A stretch of DNA of 34,663 nucleotides, from the NCBI GenBank assembly GCA_902491215.1, contig CABUGV010000037.1:1-34663 (forward strand), given 5' to 3'. Shown here in pieces: positions 31,771-34,663 of the stretch (positions are counted from its first letter, which is position 1; every line of letters begins with the position of its first letter). Under the pieces are notes generated by a model, which was given only the letters and a program-made list of their open reading frames with translations, had not been told where the DNA came from and made no database searches. The stretch comes from 43-108 sp001915545. Its GTDB lineage: Bacteria > Bacteroidota > Bacteroidia > Bacteroidales > Bacteroidaceae. The position numbers and the translations under genes were made by a program.

Positions 31771-34611
31771 ATGAGATTGAACTATTACATATTGATACTT
31801 ACAGCATGTCTGATATGCTTCTTTACATCTTGCGAAGAGAAAGGAAAGTATGAAAAAACATTTTCAGAAAGAGAAACTCAAGCGATAGACAGTATATTAT
31901 ATGCAAATCGGTGCATAGACTCCCTTCGTATTCTGGTAAATCGTTTTGCACAAGACGGAAATACATATGGCGAGATAGCCGCTTATAACGAACTTGGTAA
32001 ATGTTATAGAGAGGAAAGCCGTTTTTCGGAAGCAATAGAGACACACAAGAAAGGACTTATGCTTTCTGTCCGCCTATGCGATACGTTGCAAATTATCCAG
32101 GCATTAAACAATATCGGAACTAATTATCGTAGGATAGGTTTCCTTGAAGATGCTTCGTCTTATCATTACAAGGCGTTGTCGTACTGCGAGGCATACAGCG
32201 ACAAAAACAATAAAAAGTTATTAAAGAACAGAGTAATATCGCTGAACGGCATTGGCAATGTGTTCCTGACATTAGAAAATTATCAGGTGGCCGACAGTGT
32301 TTTCCGTATGGCACTTGATGGAGAGAGGTTTCTGGGCAGCCCATTAGGGCAGGCTATCAATTATGCCAATATAGGTTCTATATTTGAATCTAAAGGGCAA
32401 ATGGATTCCGCCAGATATTATTATCAACTTTCAATGAATTTCAACAAGGAGGCAAAATCCGAGCTCGGCATTTCTCTGTGTCACACTCATTTTGGAAGAT
32501 TGTACGAAAAAGATGGAGAAACAGACAAGGCCATAGACGAATATCTCAAGGCATACAATACAATGCAATTCAGTAGCGATTCATGGCATTGGATAGAGTC
32601 GTGTCTGTCATTGGCCCGTGTTTACATACAGAAAGGCGACTGCGGCACTGCTTCCGTTTATATAGACAAGGCTAAAAAGAAAGCTGTGGAGATTCATTCT
32701 CTGGAACATATAGCAGATATATACCACCTTGAATATCTGTGGAATTTGCAGAAAGGCGATAGTAGTAAAGCATTAAACAGTCTTATCAAGAGCAGGGAAT
32801 ACCGCGATAGCGTGCATGATGAGAAAAAGATGACACAAGTCCTGAATACTCATATACTTTATGAGCGTAAGAGCAAGCAAAACGAGATTTCATTATGGCA
32901 GGAAAACTATAAAAGCGAAAAGATGTACAGTGAAAAAGTGACTGTGGCTTCAATTGTAGTGATAATACTTGCCTGCATACTGCTATTTGCCATGTGGCTC
33001 ATTATAAGGTATCGTTCGCAAAAGAATCAGATGTTACAGCAGATGGAGCAGATGAGGACTAATTTTTTCACAAATATCACGCACGAGTTCCGTACTCCGC
33101 TTACTGTAATACAGTCGGCTGCAAACGACGTGTTATACCGAAAGCCGGAAGACGAAGATGTTAAGCGTGACATCAAGAATATACTCCACCATAACAACAT
33201 TCTGCTAAATCTTATAAACCAAATACTCGACATCGCCAAAATGACCTCACCTGCACATACTGCCCAGCCTGACTTTATGAGGGGAGATGTCGTTGAATTC
33301 ATACAGATGATATGCGACAGCTATACAGCATACGCTGCAGATAAAGGTATAAATCTGGTATATATGCCGCAGCAAGAACTGGTAGAGATGGATTTTATAC
33401 CAGACTATATGTTGAAAATCATGCAAAATCTCATATCAAATGCTTTGAAGTTTTCACACCCGGGAAGCGACGTGCTTATCACCACGAATGTGAAAGATTC
33501 ATCCTTATATATATATGTAAGCGATTCGGGCATAGGCATGACATCTCAGCAAAAATCAAAAGTATTCATCCCTTTTTATCAGGGCTCCAATGATTTTGCA
33601 AACATAGGAACTGGAATAGGACTCTCGCTTGTGAAGCAGGCGGTAGAAGCCATGCACGGTAAAATAGAATTGTATTCGGCCATTGGCGAAGGCACTACAT
33701 TTGTAATATCATTACCGATTAAAAGTAAAGATAAATCGCCGATTGCTTTAGATAAATCGAAAATTGTCAAACCTGAGATACTGATTGATGAAAACGTTCC
33801 TTTACCTGAAGATGATGATGATTACGACAAAGATAACATAAGAATACTCATTATAGAAGATACACCGGCGGTATCACACTACATGGTGCGGCAGCTTAAT
33901 CCTGATTACAGTTTCTACTTTGCGTCTACAGGCGAAGAAGGACTCGAAAAAGCAGGGAATGTTGTACCGGATCTTATAATAACAGACATAATGATGCCAG
34001 GGATGGATGGACTGGAACTGTGCAGACAGGTGAGGAATTCAGAACTGCTAAATCATATTCCGGTCATAATGGTTACGGCAAAGGCATCACATGAAGACCG
34101 TCTGAAAGGTTTGGAAGTGGGAGCGGATGCATATCTGGAGAAACCCTTTCACGCAGACGAACTCAAAGTACGGGTTGAGAAACTTCTCGAGCAACGGCAA
34201 TTGCTGCGCCAGAAATATTCGCATGTAATAGAAACGGAAAATAACGAACCGGACAATGCTGCACCAGTTCTATCGGAGAGAGACAAGATTTTTGTTGCAA
34301 AACTGACAGACTCTCTTCATTCCATGATGGAGAAGGGAAAGATAGATTATGATGCATTGGCATACGACCTGTGCATTTCACGCGCACAACTAAACCGCAA
34401 ACTTAAAGCTATTACCGGATTTACCACCACCGAATATATACTGCATATAAGGATAGCGCTTGCAAAACGCCTACTTGACACCACTGATCTGCAAATATGG
34501 GAAGTGGCGGAAAAATGTGGTATGGATAATGCCACTTATTTCGGTATTCTTTTCAAGAAAACAGTTGGTATGACCCCATTACAATATAAGAAAAGAGACA
34601 GAAATAAATAG
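31771..34611 (+). CDS. Hybrid two-component system regulator (TPR sensor, histidine kinase, receiver, AraC HTH)
   Basis: One-protein sensor and transcription regulator of the HTCS type found in Bacteroidota. From the ATG at 31771 the product has 946 residues; an upstream in-frame TTG adds six and was rejected. Order: signal peptide with lipobox-like TSC (Cys21), TPR repeats (about 60-350, e.g. AAYNELGKCYREESRFSEAIETHKKGL), one membrane helix (about 391-414), dimerisation and phosphoacceptor His438 (ITHEFRTPL), ATPase domain with N-box Asn557, DSGIG (585-589) and GTGIGLSLV, receiver domain (about 690-806) with Asp739 and Lys791, and AraC-type HTH (about 855-940, SRAQLNRKLKAITGFTTTEYI... and VAEKCGMDNATYFGILFKKTVGMTPLQY). 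The TPR sensor replaces the usual beta-propeller, so the signal is probably not a glycan fragment read by a propeller. Target genes are probably outside the window. Confidence 0.93.
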   Translation: MRLNYYILILTACLICFFTSCEEKGKYEKTFSERETQAIDSILYANRCIDSLRILVNRFAQDGNTYGEIAAYNELGKCYREESRFSEAIETHKKGLMLSVRLCDTLQIIQALNNIGTNYRRIGFLEDASSYHYKALSYCEAYSDKNNKKLLKNRVISLNGIGNVFLTLENYQVADSVFRMALDGERFLGSPLGQAINYANIGSIFESKGQMDSARYYYQLSMNFNKEAKSELGISLCHTHFGRLYEKDGETDKAIDEYLKAYNTMQFSSDSWHWIESCLSLARVYIQKGDCGTASVYIDKAKKKAVEIHSLEHIADIYHLEYLWNLQKGDSSKALNSLIKSREYRDSVHDEKKMTQVLNTHILYERKSKQNEISLWQENYKSEKMYSEKVTVASIVVIILACILLFAMWLIIRYRSQKNQMLQQMEQMRTNFFTNITHEFRTPLTVIQSAANDVLYRKPEDEDVKRDIKNILHHNNILLNLINQILDIAKMTSPAHTAQPDFMRGDVVEFIQMICDSYTAYAADKGINLVYMPQQELVEMDFIPDYMLKIMQNLISNALKFSHPGSDVLITTNVKDSSLYIYVSDSGIGMTSQQKSKVFIPFYQGSNDFANIGTGIGLSLVKQAVEAMHGKIELYSAIGEGTTFVISLPIKSKDKSPIALDKSKIVKPEILIDENVPLPEDDDDYDKDNIRILIIEDTPAVSHYMVRQLNPDYSFYFASTGEEGLEKAGNVVPDLIITDIMMPGMDGLELCRQVRNSELLNHIPVIMVTAKASHEDRLKGLEVGADAYLEKPFHADELKVRVEKLLEQRQLLRQKYSHVIETENNEPDNAAPVLSERDKIFVAKLTDSLHSMMEKGKIDYDALAYDLCISRAQLNRKLKAITGFTTTEYILHIRIALAKRLLDTTDLQIWEVAEKCGMDNATYFGILFKKTVGMTPLQYKKRDRNK

Positions 34612-34655
34612 GGTGTCCAGTTCTACGTTCCTAAAAACGTAGTACAAAACGCCCT
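34610..34655 (+). other. Two-stem hairpin at the window end
   Basis: Outer arms AGGGTGT (34610-34616) and ACGCCCT (34649-34655) with one G-T pair, inner arms CTACGTT and AACGTAG. No T-run is visible before the window ends; it may be part of a terminator or of a repeat. Confidence 0.35.
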
Positions 34656-34663
34656 CGTTATTG

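Noticed and set aside
1..34663. CRISPR arrays, tRNA, rRNA, insertion sequences or phage genes
   Set aside because: Read for and not found; the 22-base spaced elements lack conserved long repeats and unique spacers, so they are not a CRISPR array.

Overview
The window looks like the chromosome of a gut-type member of the Bacteroidota, order Bacteroidales, most likely close to Prevotella/Bacteroides. Reasons visible in the sequence are: several exact copies of the Bacteroidota -7 promoter box TAnnTTTG at sensible places (including 7 bases before the RNase P RNA); almost no Shine-Dalgarno sequences; lipoprotein signals of the S/G-C type; a hybrid two-component regulator fused to an AraC domain; a large outer-membrane barrel of the SusC/TonB-receptor type; a C-terminal tail resembling a type IX secretion sorting domain; and carbohydrate enzymes. 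No rRNA, tRNA, CRISPR array, insertion sequence or phage gene was recognised.

Layout. 1-6.2 kb (+): a GH88 unsaturated glucuronyl hydrolase, a large secreted protein of unknown function with a sorting-domain-like tail, and a GH28-like beta-helix glycosidase; together these suggest breakdown of an acidic polysaccharide such as pectin. 6.3-11.7 kb (-): a tripartite RND efflux operon (lipoprotein adaptor, RND pump, TolC channel), with a divergent AraC-family regulator at 11.8-12.7 kb sharing a compact regulatory region. 12.7-16.6 kb (-): a HI0933-type flavoprotein, a SIMPL-domain protein and a DegQ/HtrA protease. 17.1-19.2 kb: a TlpA-like thioredoxin (+) and a convergent DUF2130 coiled-coil protein (-), separated by a bidirectional terminator. 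19.3-19.7 kb (+): rnpB, the RNase P RNA, followed at once by an outer-membrane receptor gene broken by one in-frame TGA. 22.9-24.0 kb (+): an LrgA/LrgB (CidA/CidB) holin-like pair. 24.4-28.9 kb (+): a MacAB-type export operon (TolC, MacA-like adaptor, ATPase, permease). 29.5-31.3 kb (+): a two-gene unit encoding a NifU-like Fe-S scaffold protein and a GGGtGRT-family protein. 31.8-34.6 kb (+): a TPR-type hybrid two-component regulator.

The best candidate for an undescribed system is the NifU-like/GGGtGRT pair. It has its own promoter candidate, a leader of about 165 bases, a true Shine-Dalgarno before the second gene and a terminator, so it behaves as a self-contained module. Other points worth attention are the single TGA interrupting an otherwise intact 948-codon receptor gene, a nuclease-like D...ExK signature in the DUF2130 protein, three GC-rich elements spaced exactly 22 bases apart upstream of the TlpA-like gene, and the nested operator-like repeats between the RND operon and its AraC regulator.
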